The notes beneath the pieces are model-generated. The model saw only the letters and a program-made list of their open reading frames with translations. It was not told the DNA's origin and searched no databases. The position numbers were made by a program, and so were the translations under genes. 64,000 bases of DNA from Paraburkholderia agricolaris. Its GTDB lineage: Bacteria; Pseudomonadota; Gammaproteobacteria; Burkholderiales; Burkholderiaceae. The stretch spans positions 3,286,001 to 3,350,000 of the forward strand of contig NZ_QPER01000002.1 in the NCBI RefSeq assembly GCF_009455635.1, in the 5' to 3' direction. Positions 1 to 8,006 of the stretch are shown piece after piece (the stretch's first letter is position 1; each line of letters starts with the position of its first letter).

Positions 1-92
1 GGCGATTGCGAACTAAAAACTAGAAGCCACGTCCCAGTCGTTTCCGTTGAGGAGCAAAGCGTCGAGGCGAGGCTAGCCGACCACCATCGTAT

Positions 93-566
93 CTAGGAGC
101 GTCCGACCGTCGGCATCACAAAGAGGCGTTCATCCCACACCACGGGTTGCGGCTCGGTCACAACAATCCGCGTCGCGTCGGGGTGTGCGGGATTGACCAG
201 CACGTTGAACTCTGCACGGACGACAATGGAAGGTACCATCAGGAGCGCGGTACGCGACTCGGTCAGCCAGGCGTCGCCGAACTCCCTTGCCGCCTGCAGT
301 GATGGCGCATCCCATCCCCCTGGCAACGATTCGGCCGAATGGAGTTCGACGCTAATATCGTCGGGAACCGCTGCTTCAACCCATCCGTGTGTCTTCGGTA
401 CCTTGCCGATGCGCGCATGAACAAGAACCTCGAGCATCGCACCGGCGAAAGTCGACGCGGCGTAGATGACCGGTCGCCCCGGGCTATTGAAGCGGCCGCC
501 CACCAGCATCGCGCCGGTGCCACTCCAGACCGTGTGTCGAGTATCGGCGATTCGAAACAACTTCAC
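93..566 (-). CDS. RES-domain toxin of a type II toxin-antitoxin pair
   Basis: The 157-residue product has the RES-family core: GGRFNSPG at residues 23-30, VIYAAS at 33-38 and the following LEVLVH helix. This supplies the conserved Arg25, Tyr35 and Glu46 expected at the active site. Known RES toxins degrade NAD+ (phosphorolysis or hydrolysis) and stop growth when free of their antitoxin. The start codon overlaps the stop of the upstream gene by 4 bases (ATGA), so the two are translationally coupled, antitoxin first. Length is typical for the family and no lesion is seen. NAD+ degradation is inferred from the family. Confidence 0.9.
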   Translation of the reverse strand: MKLFRIADTRHTVWSGTGAMLVGGRFNSPGRPVIYAASTFAGAMLEVLVHARIGKVPKTHGWVEAAVPDDISVELHSAESLPGGWDAPSLQAAREFGDAWLTESRTALLMVPSIVVRAEFNVLVNPAHPDATRIVVTEPQPVVWDERLFVMPTVGRS

Positions 567-991
567 GCCGGCAACCCATAAAACAGTTTCCAGAGCAGCT
601 CTTCGACCCGGCGCGCGCCGAGCTCGGTCAGCGCAACATCGAGTGGCGCCCGCCCTTCGAGCTCCGGGTGCGGCGTCGACAGGAATTCCCGCGCGTCCTC
701 TTCGTCGTTCCAGACGTAGGCCGTCGTCGCGACGATCCTGGCCAGCCGCTCAGTCTTTTCCGATTCGTCTGGCGTCAGCCGATCGCGACGCCGCTTATAA
801 GTCGCTTCGGGGATGATGCGGGCAAGTAGCGCACGCCGGGCGTCAGCACCCTGCGTCGCATGTTCGACGCCCGCGCGCAGCGCGGACTTGGGCAGTCCGT
901 CGCGGACAAGTGCTTCGAGTTCCGCGAGCGTGTGCGGGACCTGCCGCAGTTCCATGACTGCGGCCACTGCCTCAGGCGTAATCAGTGACAT
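563..991 (-). CDS. Xre/MbcA/ParS-type antitoxin partner of the RES toxin
   Basis: A 142-residue protein with an N-terminal helical DNA-binding-like part and a C-terminal DUF2384-type toxin-binding segment (residues about 85-140, with the LARIVATTAYVW helix and WNDEEDAREFL). This is the usual partner of RES toxins. An upstream ATG at 1036 would add 15 residues, but the ATG at 991 has a GGGGG ribosome site just before it. The longer start would also lie inside the repeated operator, so 991 is preferred. It probably neutralises the toxin and represses its own operon by binding the repeats at 1009-1044. Confidence 0.88.
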   Translation of the reverse strand: MSLITPEAVAAVMELRQVPHTLAELEALVRDGLPKSALRAGVEHATQGADARRALLARIIPEATYKRRRDRLTPDESEKTERLARIVATTAYVWNDEEDAREFLSTPHPELEGRAPLDVALTELGARRVEELLWKLFYGLPA

Positions 992-1008
992 GGGACCCCC
1001 GATTAAAG

Positions 1009-1044
1009 TATCAGTTGATACCAAATCATAGCGCAATTGATACC
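1009..1044 (-). promoter_or_regulatory. Candidate autoregulatory operator/promoter of the RES-Xre operon
   Basis: TTGATACC occurs at 1015-1022 and again at 1037-1044, exactly 22 bp (two helical turns) apart. The first copy is part of a palindrome, TATCA-GT-TGATA, at 1009-1020. On the minus strand TTGCGC and TGATAC are spaced by 17 bp and could be the -35 and -10 boxes, which would put the promoter between the repeats. Antitoxins of this class normally autoregulate by binding such repeats. Binding here is inference. Confidence 0.55.
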
Positions 1045-1252
1045 GCTAGCAAACCCATCTTCAACTAGCAGACTCCATCGGGGAGACTGCCGGGACGGCT
1101 TCCTCGACATCGTCCATGGCTGCGAGAATCACCCACATCGCATGACGGCCCGTTACGGCCTACAGAAATCTTTCATACACGACATGCTCAAGCAATTAAG
1201 CATCCGCTCGCGACGGGATGTCGCACTGGACATACGGATATACCATTTATAG

Positions 1253-1351
1253 TGCATCGCACAAGCCCGTGCGATCGGTAGATGCGATCCGATGGCTGTG
1301 TTATATTGCACTGCACAAACTTCGTCCGATCGGCAAGCGCGATCCGACGGC
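1253..1351. repeat. Two imperfect direct repeats (~44 bp, 54-bp period)
   Basis: Copy 1 (1253-1296) and copy 2 (1307-1351) align almost throughout. Both start TGCA..GCACAA, both contain CGATCGG, and both end with GCGATCCGA followed by TGGC or CGGC. Each is preceded by an AT-rich TATA-like stretch. Copy 2 contains the near-palindrome TTGCACTGCAC. They lie in the 420-bp gene-free interval upstream of the small gene at 1457 and could be tandem regulator sites for it. Otherwise I see nothing in 1037-1456. Confidence 0.5.
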
Positions 1352-1456
1352 CGCGTCCGGCGTTGCCGGGTTGCGGACCGAGATGCCGCTGAAGTTGAGT
1401 CGACACGCCTGTCAGCTACGTCCAGTTTCTGTCTACATCATCAAAATGAGGTCCCT

Positions 1457-1612
1457 GTGAAATACCTTACCCGCATCGCCGCGTCTGGAGCACTCCTGGT
1501 CGTCGCTCTCGGTATTGTTACCTTCGCCCAGATCAAGTTCGCGCCGCAATCCGCAGACAACAACCCGGTGGCACGGATCGTCCTGAACGTCGAATCGCAA
1601 CTGAACGGTTGA
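1457..1612 (+). CDS. Small secreted or membrane-anchored protein, function unknown
   Basis: A 51-residue product beginning at a GTG codon, with GAGG about 8 bases upstream. The N-terminus has basic residues, then a single hydrophobic segment (about residues 8-24), then a short polar tail. It could be an uncleaved signal anchor or a small periplasmic peptide. It follows a tandem repeat that may control it. The longer frame beginning at 1292 runs through that repeat and is unlikely to be coding. I do not recognise a family. Confidence 0.45.
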   Translation: MKYLTRIAASGALLVVALGIVTFAQIKFAPQSADNNPVARIVLNVESQLNG

Positions 1613-1656
1613 GCGACTCCACCGCCGTATGTAGCTCGCGCCCCGCAGGCAAAGAA

Positions 1657-1691
1657 AAACCCGCCAGGCTCCGAAGAGAACTGGCGGGTTT
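1657..1691 (-). terminator. Rho-independent terminator of the broken gene at 1710-2038
   Basis: A perfect 11-bp inverted repeat (AAACCCGCCAG / CTGGCGGGTTT, arms 1657-1667 and 1681-1691) with a 13-base loop. Read on the minus strand it is followed by TTTTTCTTT, a good U-tract. It lies 19 bp past the stop of the minus-strand gene at 1710. Read on the plus strand it could also serve the small gene at 1457, less well. Confidence 0.7.
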
Positions 1692-1709
1692 GAGCTACTG
1701 ATTTCGGAT

Positions 1710-2038
1710 TCACATACCAGGCGATGGTAACGGAGTTGACGCCTGCTCAGGCTCCTCCAGCGACCAGTCAGCCTCCATATCCACGGCATCCAACACCTTG
1801 GCCAGTCAACAATCGTCAATTCGAGACGCTTCGTCGTGGCCTCGTGAGACAGGCAATCTTTCCCCTTCGACGTTTCGATTATCAGAAACTCGAAGAGCGT
1901 GTCGCCACACTGATCCAGCGCAAGCCAGCACTCCCCGCCCTCGCAAATTGTCACCGCGCAACCTGAAGGCATGGGCGAATCCAGAATTTGTGCAGCAGCC
2001 TCCTGCACAAATTGAAGCCTCTTCGGCCTTGTAAACAT
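1710..2038 (-). pseudogene. Small hypothetical protein gene with a single-base frameshift
   Basis: Residues 1 to about 78 (beginning MFTRPKRLQFVQEA and running to RLELTIVD) read as a normal soluble protein. After that the frame turns into Arg/Trp-rich nonsense. Shifting frame near 1800-1806 restores a sensible tail (KVLDAVDMEADWSLEEPEQA and ending PLPSPGM) that stops at 1710, 19 bp before a terminator. Loss of one T in a GACTTGGCC-like sequence would explain it. The repaired product would be about 109 residues. Either the gene is dead or this is a sequencing error. No family is recognised. Confidence 0.6.
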
Positions 2039-2676
2039 AGGATTGCGAATTAAACGTCGATCACTTTAATTATGTGAAATGATGGACCGTCTGCTTGAGG
2101 GGGAGCGGGATGCCATCGGTTCAAGTAATTTTGTTCCCGTTTTGCAAGCAAGTTTGTTCTTGGCGCGCACGACGAGAGTCCAGCTGCTAGCTTTCTGTTG
2201 CGCCATGTTGGTCGGTAGCGACTCGGTAGTGCGTATACTCCACGCTGCAGCGTAAGGCTTTTAGGTCATGCGCACAGGTCTACGACGGGTTGGCGTTGAT
2301 CGCCGCGGTATTGCCGTGCGCTCTTCGTCAGTGAACGTCGAAAGAAACCTCATGACTTTTCGGTTTTTTTGCCCACAGAATGAGCGACAAGCCATTATCG
2401 GCTTCGCAAAGCCGGATACAATATTTTGGGTCATCGCGTTGTCCTGCTCAAAGCCCGTATTCAATGTTGTCCGGCACTTTCAAACCGCGCTGTGTGCCGC
2501 GTCGACTTCCCAGCCGGCCGCTGTTTCGAATAACTCCGATAGTAATGAATCGTCAACCCACTCGCAACACGATGCAATCGTCTGCTCAGTGTAGAGGTAT
2601 GGATCATTTCACTGGGCTCTATGCGCTCTGAGCGCAAGATGAAGTATCGATCATTAAGGTTCACGAAGCGGGCGGA
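2039..2676. other. Intergenic, no supported gene
   Basis: Several short open frames overlap on both strands (for example 2268-2594 plus and 2461-2664 minus), but none has a ribosome site, recognisable family or convincing composition. No strong hairpin or repeat was noticed. It may be decayed DNA next to the phage-like gene that follows. Confidence 0.4.
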
Positions 2677-3192
2677 TTACCAAATGCGGCACAACCCCTT
2701 TCTATAAGACTCGCACCGAAGCAGCCCCTCTTTCGATTGACACTCCGACGCTGTGCAAAAGCGGGTGGCCCGCCCATCGTCAGCACTCACTTGGGCAAGG
2801 GCCATCATCCAATCCAAATTTTTCACCCGCTTCGCGTCGAACAGAAAGAGAACGTGGATGTGATACGCGCCATGCTGCTTGCCCTGCTCGACCTTCGCGA
2901 CGTAGCCGAGCAGATCGTCAAACAGTTCGCGATCCGCCCCACATCGATTTTCTAAGAACAGTTCCCTGAACCACATCACCAACGCAGGGTCGATACGGGC
3001 TCTCGTCTCCCATCCGGCAACGATTGACTGTTCCATCGAGGCCGCTTGGCTCCATTGTCCCAGCGCATCCACTTGCCAGCTCGTCCGCAGCAATGCGTCG
3101 CTCTCCACAGCGACAGTCTTCACAAAGCCTAGATCACCGCGCATAGGCCGAGTTATCTTAATGCTGATATCCTTCTGCACGGTTATGCTCAT
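2677..3192 (-). CDS. Inovirus Gp2 / YagK-YfjJ-like protein, probably degraded at the C-terminus
   Basis: The 171-residue product contains WFRELFLENR, YVAKVEQGKQHGAYHIHVLF and LFDAKRV. This resembles the inovirus Gp2/YagK-YfjJ family, including the HxH-type motif (HIH) seen in rolling-circle replication-like proteins. The ATG at 3192 has GGAGG five bases upstream and is clearly better than the longer frame start at 3297. After residue about 130 the usual GEYW and cysteine-containing region is only partly recognisable (ECQSKEGLLR), and the protein is short for the family, so the 3' end is probably broken. It marks a former filamentous-phage or satellite insertion. Confidence 0.55.
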   Translation of the reverse strand: MSITVQKDISIKITRPMRGDLGFVKTVAVESDALLRTSWQVDALGQWSQAASMEQSIVAGWETRARIDPALVMWFRELFLENRCGADRELFDDLLGYVAKVEQGKQHGAYHIHVLFLFDAKRVKNLDWMMALAQVSADDGRATRFCTASECQSKEGLLRCESYRKGLCRIW

Positions 3193-3460
3193 CACTGCCT
3201 CCGTGACATGAAGCCGAAGTTGACCGCAGGATGACTCCGTTACGTCGATTCGCGACATGGAACGTATGTCTGGCTGAACACTACCCAGTCCGCACAAATG
3301 CCGAAAAGTAAATCACGTGTATGAGACAACTGACATGACAAAAACAGATATCGGCTGTCTTGCGATCCTTAGCCTCTTGTACTAATCTAATCGCATCCGG
3401 GGTACCGCTGTCATCCTCTTCTCAACGTTCGGTATAAACGTTGAGGTGGCGAGGATTTGT

Positions 3461-3799
3461 ATGCCCGCGATTCAATTCGCATGGATTTTTCTCGGTGTCA
3501 GTGTCACTGCTGAAGTGCTCGGCACCATCGGCCTCAAGATCTCCGTTGGATTTACGCACCTCCTGCCGACGGCTTTCACCGTCGCTTGCTATACGGGCGC
3601 AGTCTGGCTCATGGCGATTTCCACCAAGCATATTGAGATCGGTATGGCTTATGCCGTGTGGGCAGGAGCCAGCACCGCCCTTACTTCTTTTGTCGGTATC
3701 GCGTGGTTTGGTGAATCCGTCACCACACTCAAAATGCTTGGTCTCGCCCTGGCTGTCATTAGTCTCGTCGTGCTAAACCTTAGCGAAAGCCCTCCATAG
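3461..3799 (+). CDS. SMR-family multidrug efflux protein (EmrE/QacE-like)
   Basis: A 112-residue protein with four predicted membrane helices and the SMR signature. The essential proton/drug-binding glutamate of helix 1 is Glu18 in TAEVLGT; helix 2 follows ...YTGAVWLMA, and GMAYAVWAG is the conserved loop and third helix. The ATG at 3461 has GAGG six bases upstream; a GTG at 3446 in the same frame is less likely. Such proteins act as inner-membrane dimers exporting cationic compounds by proton antiport. The next gene is another DMT-superfamily exporter. Confidence 0.9.
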   Translation: MPAIQFAWIFLGVSVTAEVLGTIGLKISVGFTHLLPTAFTVACYTGAVWLMAISTKHIEIGMAYAVWAGASTALTSFVGIAWFGESVTTLKMLGLALAVISLVVLNLSESPP

Positions 3800-3925
3800 A
3801 GGCTAGTCGTCCAACGGTAAGACCGAAATGCGTACCGCGTTCGAGCGGTATCGCGTCAAACGATCCTTGCGCCGCGGCATACATTGCCGGCTGGCAGATG
3901 CACCTCGCGCTGTAAAGGTGAACCG

Positions 3926-4792
3926 ATGAAGACCGAAAACATGTGGGCAATTGCACTGGTTGGCGTGACGATCCTATGGGGCTGGTCGTTCGTCGCCATC
4001 CACGAATCCCTATCGACCCTGAGCGCCACTGCGTTCAATGCATTCCGCTTTCTCGTTGGCGGCATTGTCATGCTGATTCTTCTGGCCCGCAAACCACGGC
4101 GGATCAGATTCGACGAACTGAAGGACGGCGCCTTCGCGGGTGTCGCTCTCTTCGTGGCATTTACGTTTCAGACAACCGGAATCGCCTACACAACGGCGTC
4201 GAACGCGAGTTTTATTACTGGGCTGGCGGTTGTATTTACACCGCTATTCGCGCTGGTCTTGTTGAAGGTGCAGCCGAACAAGCAACAGGCGTTTGGCGCT
4301 GTCATGGCAGCGGTTGGATTGGCTCCTCTTACCGTAAGTGACCTCTCTGTCCACGTAGGCGACGTTCTGGTCCTCGGCTGCGCAGTGTTTACGGCGCTGC
4401 ATATCGTCATCCTGTCGAAGGTCAGCAAGAACCATGACGCGGAAGTCCTGGCGTTCATTCAGGTCATGGTGGTCGGCGTGTTGTCGCTCGTATGGTCAAT
4501 CGCGGCAGGAGAATTCTCTGCGCCACATACATCGCAAGCCTTGACCACAATCATCGTAGTAGGTATTGGCGGTACAGCGATCGGCTATTTCGTGCAAACC
4601 AAGGCCCAGGTGGAGTCGCCCCCGAGCCGGATCGCACTCATCCTGGTTCTCGAGCCGGTTTTCGGCGGACTGTTCGGTTACCTGCTAGGCGGCGATCGCC
4701 TGAGCGCCGTCAATTTATCTGGAGCCGCCCTGATCATCATCGCCATGATCGTGACGGAGTTCAAGCCAGGAATGCGTGCCGTGTCGAGCTAG
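3926..4792 (+). CDS. EamA-type DMT-superfamily transporter
   Basis: 288 residues with about ten hydrophobic helices forming two EamA repeats. The first contains ILWGWSFVAIHESL and FNAFRFLVGG, the second ALHIVILSKV and LEPVFGGLFGYLLGG. These inner-membrane proteins move small metabolites or drugs; the substrate cannot be read from sequence. The start at 3926 follows AAGGTGA with correct spacing, whereas the frame opening at 3884 has no ribosome site. It lies 126 bp after the SMR gene on the same strand and may be cotranscribed. Confidence 0.88.
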   Translation: MKTENMWAIALVGVTILWGWSFVAIHESLSTLSATAFNAFRFLVGGIVMLILLARKPRRIRFDELKDGAFAGVALFVAFTFQTTGIAYTTASNASFITGLAVVFTPLFALVLLKVQPNKQQAFGAVMAAVGLAPLTVSDLSVHVGDVLVLGCAVFTALHIVILSKVSKNHDAEVLAFIQVMVVGVLSLVWSIAAGEFSAPHTSQALTTIIVVGIGGTAIGYFVQTKAQVESPPSRIALILVLEPVFGGLFGYLLGGDRLSAVNLSGAALIIIAMIVTEFKPGMRAVSS

Positions 4793-4927
4793 AAACATTT
4801 GGGCGACGATGCTGCAGCTTGTTGTTGGTCATTGAGTTGACGTTTGTAGTGCAGATGACATTTCCGTGAATTGGAGAGCAATATGTAAGATACACTCGTA
4901 AAACAAGCTTCCGAGAGCGATCTGATT

Positions 4928-5755
4928 TTGATCGATAGAAAGGTCGACACTGCCGCACCGTGGCCGGCCTGGGCCGAACAGATAATACAGACTGGCTTTG
5001 CAATCGTCAGCATATCGCCTGGCATGCAAAGTGACCTCGAGGGACTCCAGGTACTGGCCGGAGGTATTCGTTTCAAGGACAAGCAGAACTTCAGTTTTGT
5101 CGAGCGAACGGACGATTATTTCCCGATTGGCTATTCCTTCCTCAAGGAGAAAGAAAACTCCGACCTGTGCGAAATATTCAACTATTGGCATAGGTTCAAG
5201 GAAGACCATCAAAAATACGACTTCTGCAAAACAGACTTTTACTCGCGCATCGCGAGCTACGAAGCGCAAGTGTCAGTGTACGGCCAAAAGATTGTCGACG
5301 AAATTTGCAGGAGGTACGAGTACACCCGGCCTGTCTTGACTCGGGAAGATTCATACCTCCAGTTCAATCACTATCGGGAAGATCTGCGGCTTTGCAAGAA
5401 GCGATATCTGCAGGGCAAACACGAGGATGGTCATCTGATCACGGTGATCAAACCGAACGCTCCTGGACTGGTCATCTACCAGGACGGCAAGGAGTGCCTG
5501 GTGGATCTTGCGAAAGATCAGGCCATCGTCATCGCTGGCTCCCTGCTCACGCAGCTTTCGGACGGCGACATCCAACCGGTCTATCACGCTGTCTTGAATC
5601 TCACGCTGCCCGCGGCCAGGTCTTCTATCGTCCACAACGTGAACGTCCTGGCGCATTCGCTCCCTAGCTTCCGCGCAGGCGCCGATATCAGGATGTTCGA
5701 GCTCGCGAACGAACAGCACCTTCAGTTCGGACATAATCCGTACGTGCTTGCGTAG
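4928..5755 (+). CDS. 2-oxoglutarate/Fe(II)-dependent oxygenase (isopenicillin-N-synthase-like), start damaged
   Basis: The 275 residues from the TTG at 4928 carry a complete catalytic set: HED (His165, Asp167) in KHEDGHLITVI, His220 in VYHAV, and the 2OG-binding RSS (Arg231-Ser233). This matches plant/fungal-type IPNS-like dioxygenases that hydroxylate or desaturate small molecules. In the same frame a well-placed GGAGAG-CAAT-ATG exists at 4883, but its second codon is TAA. The gene probably began there and has a nonsense mutation at codon 2. A rescue start at CTG 4922 or TTG 4928 (weak GAGAG upstream) would lose only about 15 residues, so the enzyme may still be made. The substrate is unknown. 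Confidence 0.7.
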   Translation: MIDRKVDTAAPWPAWAEQIIQTGFAIVSISPGMQSDLEGLQVLAGGIRFKDKQNFSFVERTDDYFPIGYSFLKEKENSDLCEIFNYWHRFKEDHQKYDFCKTDFYSRIASYEAQVSVYGQKIVDEICRRYEYTRPVLTREDSYLQFNHYREDLRLCKKRYLQGKHEDGHLITVIKPNAPGLVIYQDGKECLVDLAKDQAIVIAGSLLTQLSDGDIQPVYHAVLNLTLPAARSSIVHNVNVLAHSLPSFRAGADIRMFELANEQHLQFGHNPYVLA

Positions 5756-5892
5756 TCCTACCGGCGAAATCGCTCCGGACCGATTCGCGCACCGGTTACA
5801 AGTCGAGTCAGTGCGATGACGGTCCGGATCGGGGACCTCGACATACGTCCGCCTCGCGCACAGCACCCGACAATAGTCCATTTTGCACATAG

Positions 5893-6207
5893 CCGGGAGC
5901 AAGTGCCCTGTTCAATCGGCGTCGCGACTATCGCCGCATCCGACGATGGGAGCACGAACATGTACTGGAAGTTATGCAGCGTCGACTCGACCGGAAGCCT
6001 GATGCAATCACTATCAGAAGAAGCACTGTCGAACACGTCTTCGGCACGCTGAAGCATTGGATGGGGGCCACCCACTTCCTGACCCGGACGCTGGGACGCG
6101 TGAGCACGGAAATGAGTCTTCAGGTATTGGCCTACAACCTGAAGCGCGTCATGAATATACTTGGGGTTGCCGGGATGATGAAGGCGATGAGGATGACTGC
6201 AAGCTGA
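5893..6207 (+). pseudogene. C-terminal remnant of an IS1182-family transposase
   Basis: The frame reads YRRIRRWEHEHVLE, then LDRKPDAITIRR, STVEHVFGTLKHWMG and VSTEMSLQVLAYNLKRVM. This is the conserved C-terminal block of IS1182-type DDE transposases, including the catalytic Glu of the VEH/GTLK region. A TAG at 5890 and the absence of the N-terminal and middle parts show that only the last fifth of the gene remains. The upstream 130 bp may hold further out-of-frame pieces. The insertion end cannot be placed. Confidence 0.8.
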
Positions 6208-6579
6208 AGCCCCAAGGGGCTTCTTGCGCCCGCGGATGTTTGATTAGCGTAAGCGAGACGCATCTAACTTTATCGACCGACCGGCAACCTCGCCCTCAAA
6301 GCCAAAACTGAGTTTCCACACAGGCTCGGCCGGGTATGGAAGATCGGGCGGTCCAAAGAAGCAACGCTCTCCCGCATCTAGGCACATCCGCAATGCTCTG
6401 AGGCGACAATCGCCCCTCATATCAGTGTCGCTCCATGTCCGACGTCATTGACTGTTCAAGCAATACCGAATCGCTTTACGGGATGACGTCCATGTAGTCG
6501 CTCAACGACACAACGCGAGTAAAAAACTATGCAATCGAAGCGCAGCGGGCAGCGTATCAAGGCGAGGGAGAGTTCACGA
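6208..6579. other. Gene-free interval after the IS remnant, with one hairpin
   Basis: A hairpin (GAAGCCCC / GGGGCTTC, 6206-6213 and 6216-6223) overlaps the transposase stop and may be the element's terminator; its U-tract is poor. The rest shows no supported gene or repeat. It presumably contains the unrecognised right end of the IS and the 3' flank of the lipoprotein gene at 6580. Confidence 0.4.
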
Positions 6580-7206
6580 CTACTTGCGCATCCGCTCTCG
6601 CTGACGTTGTTCGTCTACCAGTATGGATGCCATTTCCTGAAGGGCTTTTGGACCTGAGACCTGGTAGTTCTTTGCGGCACCACGTTGGCAGAGATTTTGT
6701 CCATTGAGGGCAATACAGGGGTCCGAGTCTCCCTTCTGAACCCACGCTCCTTTAGACCAGGAACCTGCGGCCAAACCGGCTGTACTGGAACGCATCTGTG
6801 CGTCCAGCATTTCATGATTCAGTGCACCGTATCTCTGTATCCACGCCTGCGCTCTCGCCTGATCCTGCGTGGCCACGATAGCTTGTGCTTCAGGCATCAT
6901 CCTCGCCATCTCGATGTCCAGATCGACCACTTTCTGGGGCGACGACCCATCCTTCACCGCGGCCCTGTCGTTGTTGATTCTTCTTGCCCAGAGTGGGTCG
7001 GAGATATTGTCGGTCGGGTCAGTATCACTCTCATGCACAAAACTGTCTCGGTGCGAATAGACAAGCCCATTTCGCGCCATATCTTCACAACCCGCCAACA
7101 TGGTCGCCGCCAGCAGAAAGGCTGAGACCCTAACGATCCTGCCCGTATTCTGAGATGTCCGCAATCGAAGCTCTCTTGCCGGATGATCGGTCGCACTTTG
7201 ATACAT
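6580..7206 (-). CDS. Lipoprotein of unknown function
   Basis: A 208-residue product. A basic N-terminus is followed by a hydrophobic segment ending LAATMLAGC, a lipobox with the modified cysteine near residue 42, so it should be a membrane-anchored lipoprotein. The mature part is polar and includes MRSSTAGLAAGSWSKGAW, DPCIALNGQNLCQRG with two cysteines that could form a disulfide, and a charged C-terminus ending RQRERMRK. The ATG at 7206 has GGAGAG just upstream; the longer frame from 7395 has no ribosome site. It is the last of several lipoprotein genes on this strand. No family is recognised. Confidence 0.7.
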   Translation of the reverse strand: MYQSATDHPARELRLRTSQNTGRIVRVSAFLLAATMLAGCEDMARNGLVYSHRDSFVHESDTDPTDNISDPLWARRINNDRAAVKDGSSPQKVVDLDIEMARMMPEAQAIVATQDQARAQAWIQRYGALNHEMLDAQMRSSTAGLAAGSWSKGAWVQKGDSDPCIALNGQNLCQRGAAKNYQVSGPKALQEMASILVDEQRQRERMRK

Positions 7207-7430
7207 TCCACTCTCCATAAAAGTCTGCAGAGGGTTCGACGAGGGCCTGTGCGGCCTGGCAGTCGTCGACACGGTGATCCCAACCTCATGCCAGGTTGTG
7301 TTAGCCGCCCTGAACCCCTCCGGCATCCAGCATTCCCGGTGCGCTTCAACACCCCATCTACCGCGAGCACAATGAGAACGCGGACATCCATTCATTCTTC
7401 AACATCAAAATGTCCTTTTTACCTCCTCAG

Positions 7431-7934
7431 TCAAGGAGCCTTGGCACTATGATAAAAACCTTTGCATCCGCCTTGCAGGAAATTCTCTTTTGTTTCGAAA
7501 TGAGTGATGATGCCTTTGGAATCCGCATTAATTAACATCAGACATTCCAGGGTGTCAGTATGCTGCTCATACTCATTCGTGGTAACCAACGTTCCGCCGG
7601 GGGCCCCGCCGGCCATCAACTGAGTATTGGTGCCAGTTAACAGGCCATAGGTGGAGTTTTGCCCAAAATTCCATATGTAGACCGTAGTTCCATCTTCGGC
7701 ATGCCTCACCCCACCGGTAGGCTTGCCCCATTTTGCCAGTGCCTCATTAATTGGGCGGCCGGTCCAACGACTGTTGGCGATAACCTCCTGCACCGTGATC
7801 AAATGCCCATCTGCTGCGCAACCGGATAAAATCAGAAAGCCCCCTCCTACAAGGGCAATCGTCAAACCGCGCAAAATAGTACTTCTCCTGAAAATATCAA
7901 AGGTGAAAAATCTCGATCTGAACATGGCACTCAT
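7431..7934 (-). CDS. Lipoprotein of unknown function
   Basis: A 167-residue product. The hydrophobic stretch LTIALVGGGFLILSGC ends in a lipobox, so a lipidated cysteine is predicted near residue 39. The mature domain contains GRPINEALAKWGKPTGGVR and TVYIWNFGQN, resembling small outer-membrane-assembly (SmpA/BamE-like) or YfhG-type folds only loosely. Two later cysteines (ECLMLI, GGCKGF) may pair. AGGAAGG precedes the ATG at 7934. It is 225 bp upstream of the lipoprotein gene at 6580 on the same strand. Function is unknown. Confidence 0.7.
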   Translation of the reverse strand: MSAMFRSRFFTFDIFRRSTILRGLTIALVGGGFLILSGCAADGHLITVQEVIANSRWTGRPINEALAKWGKPTGGVRHAEDGTTVYIWNFGQNSTYGLLTGTNTQLMAGGAPGGTLVTTNEYEQHTDTLECLMLINADSKGIITHFETKENFLQGGCKGFYHSAKAP

Positions 7935-8006
7935 TGCCTTCCTTCCTCATCAACATATCTTGTAAAAATTAATAAGAAAAACACCTCAAAAACCCTTCAG
8001 CATCCG

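Noticed and set aside
2268..2594. Open frame of 108 codons on the plus strand
   Set aside because: No ribosome site or family, and overlapped by equally long frames on both strands.
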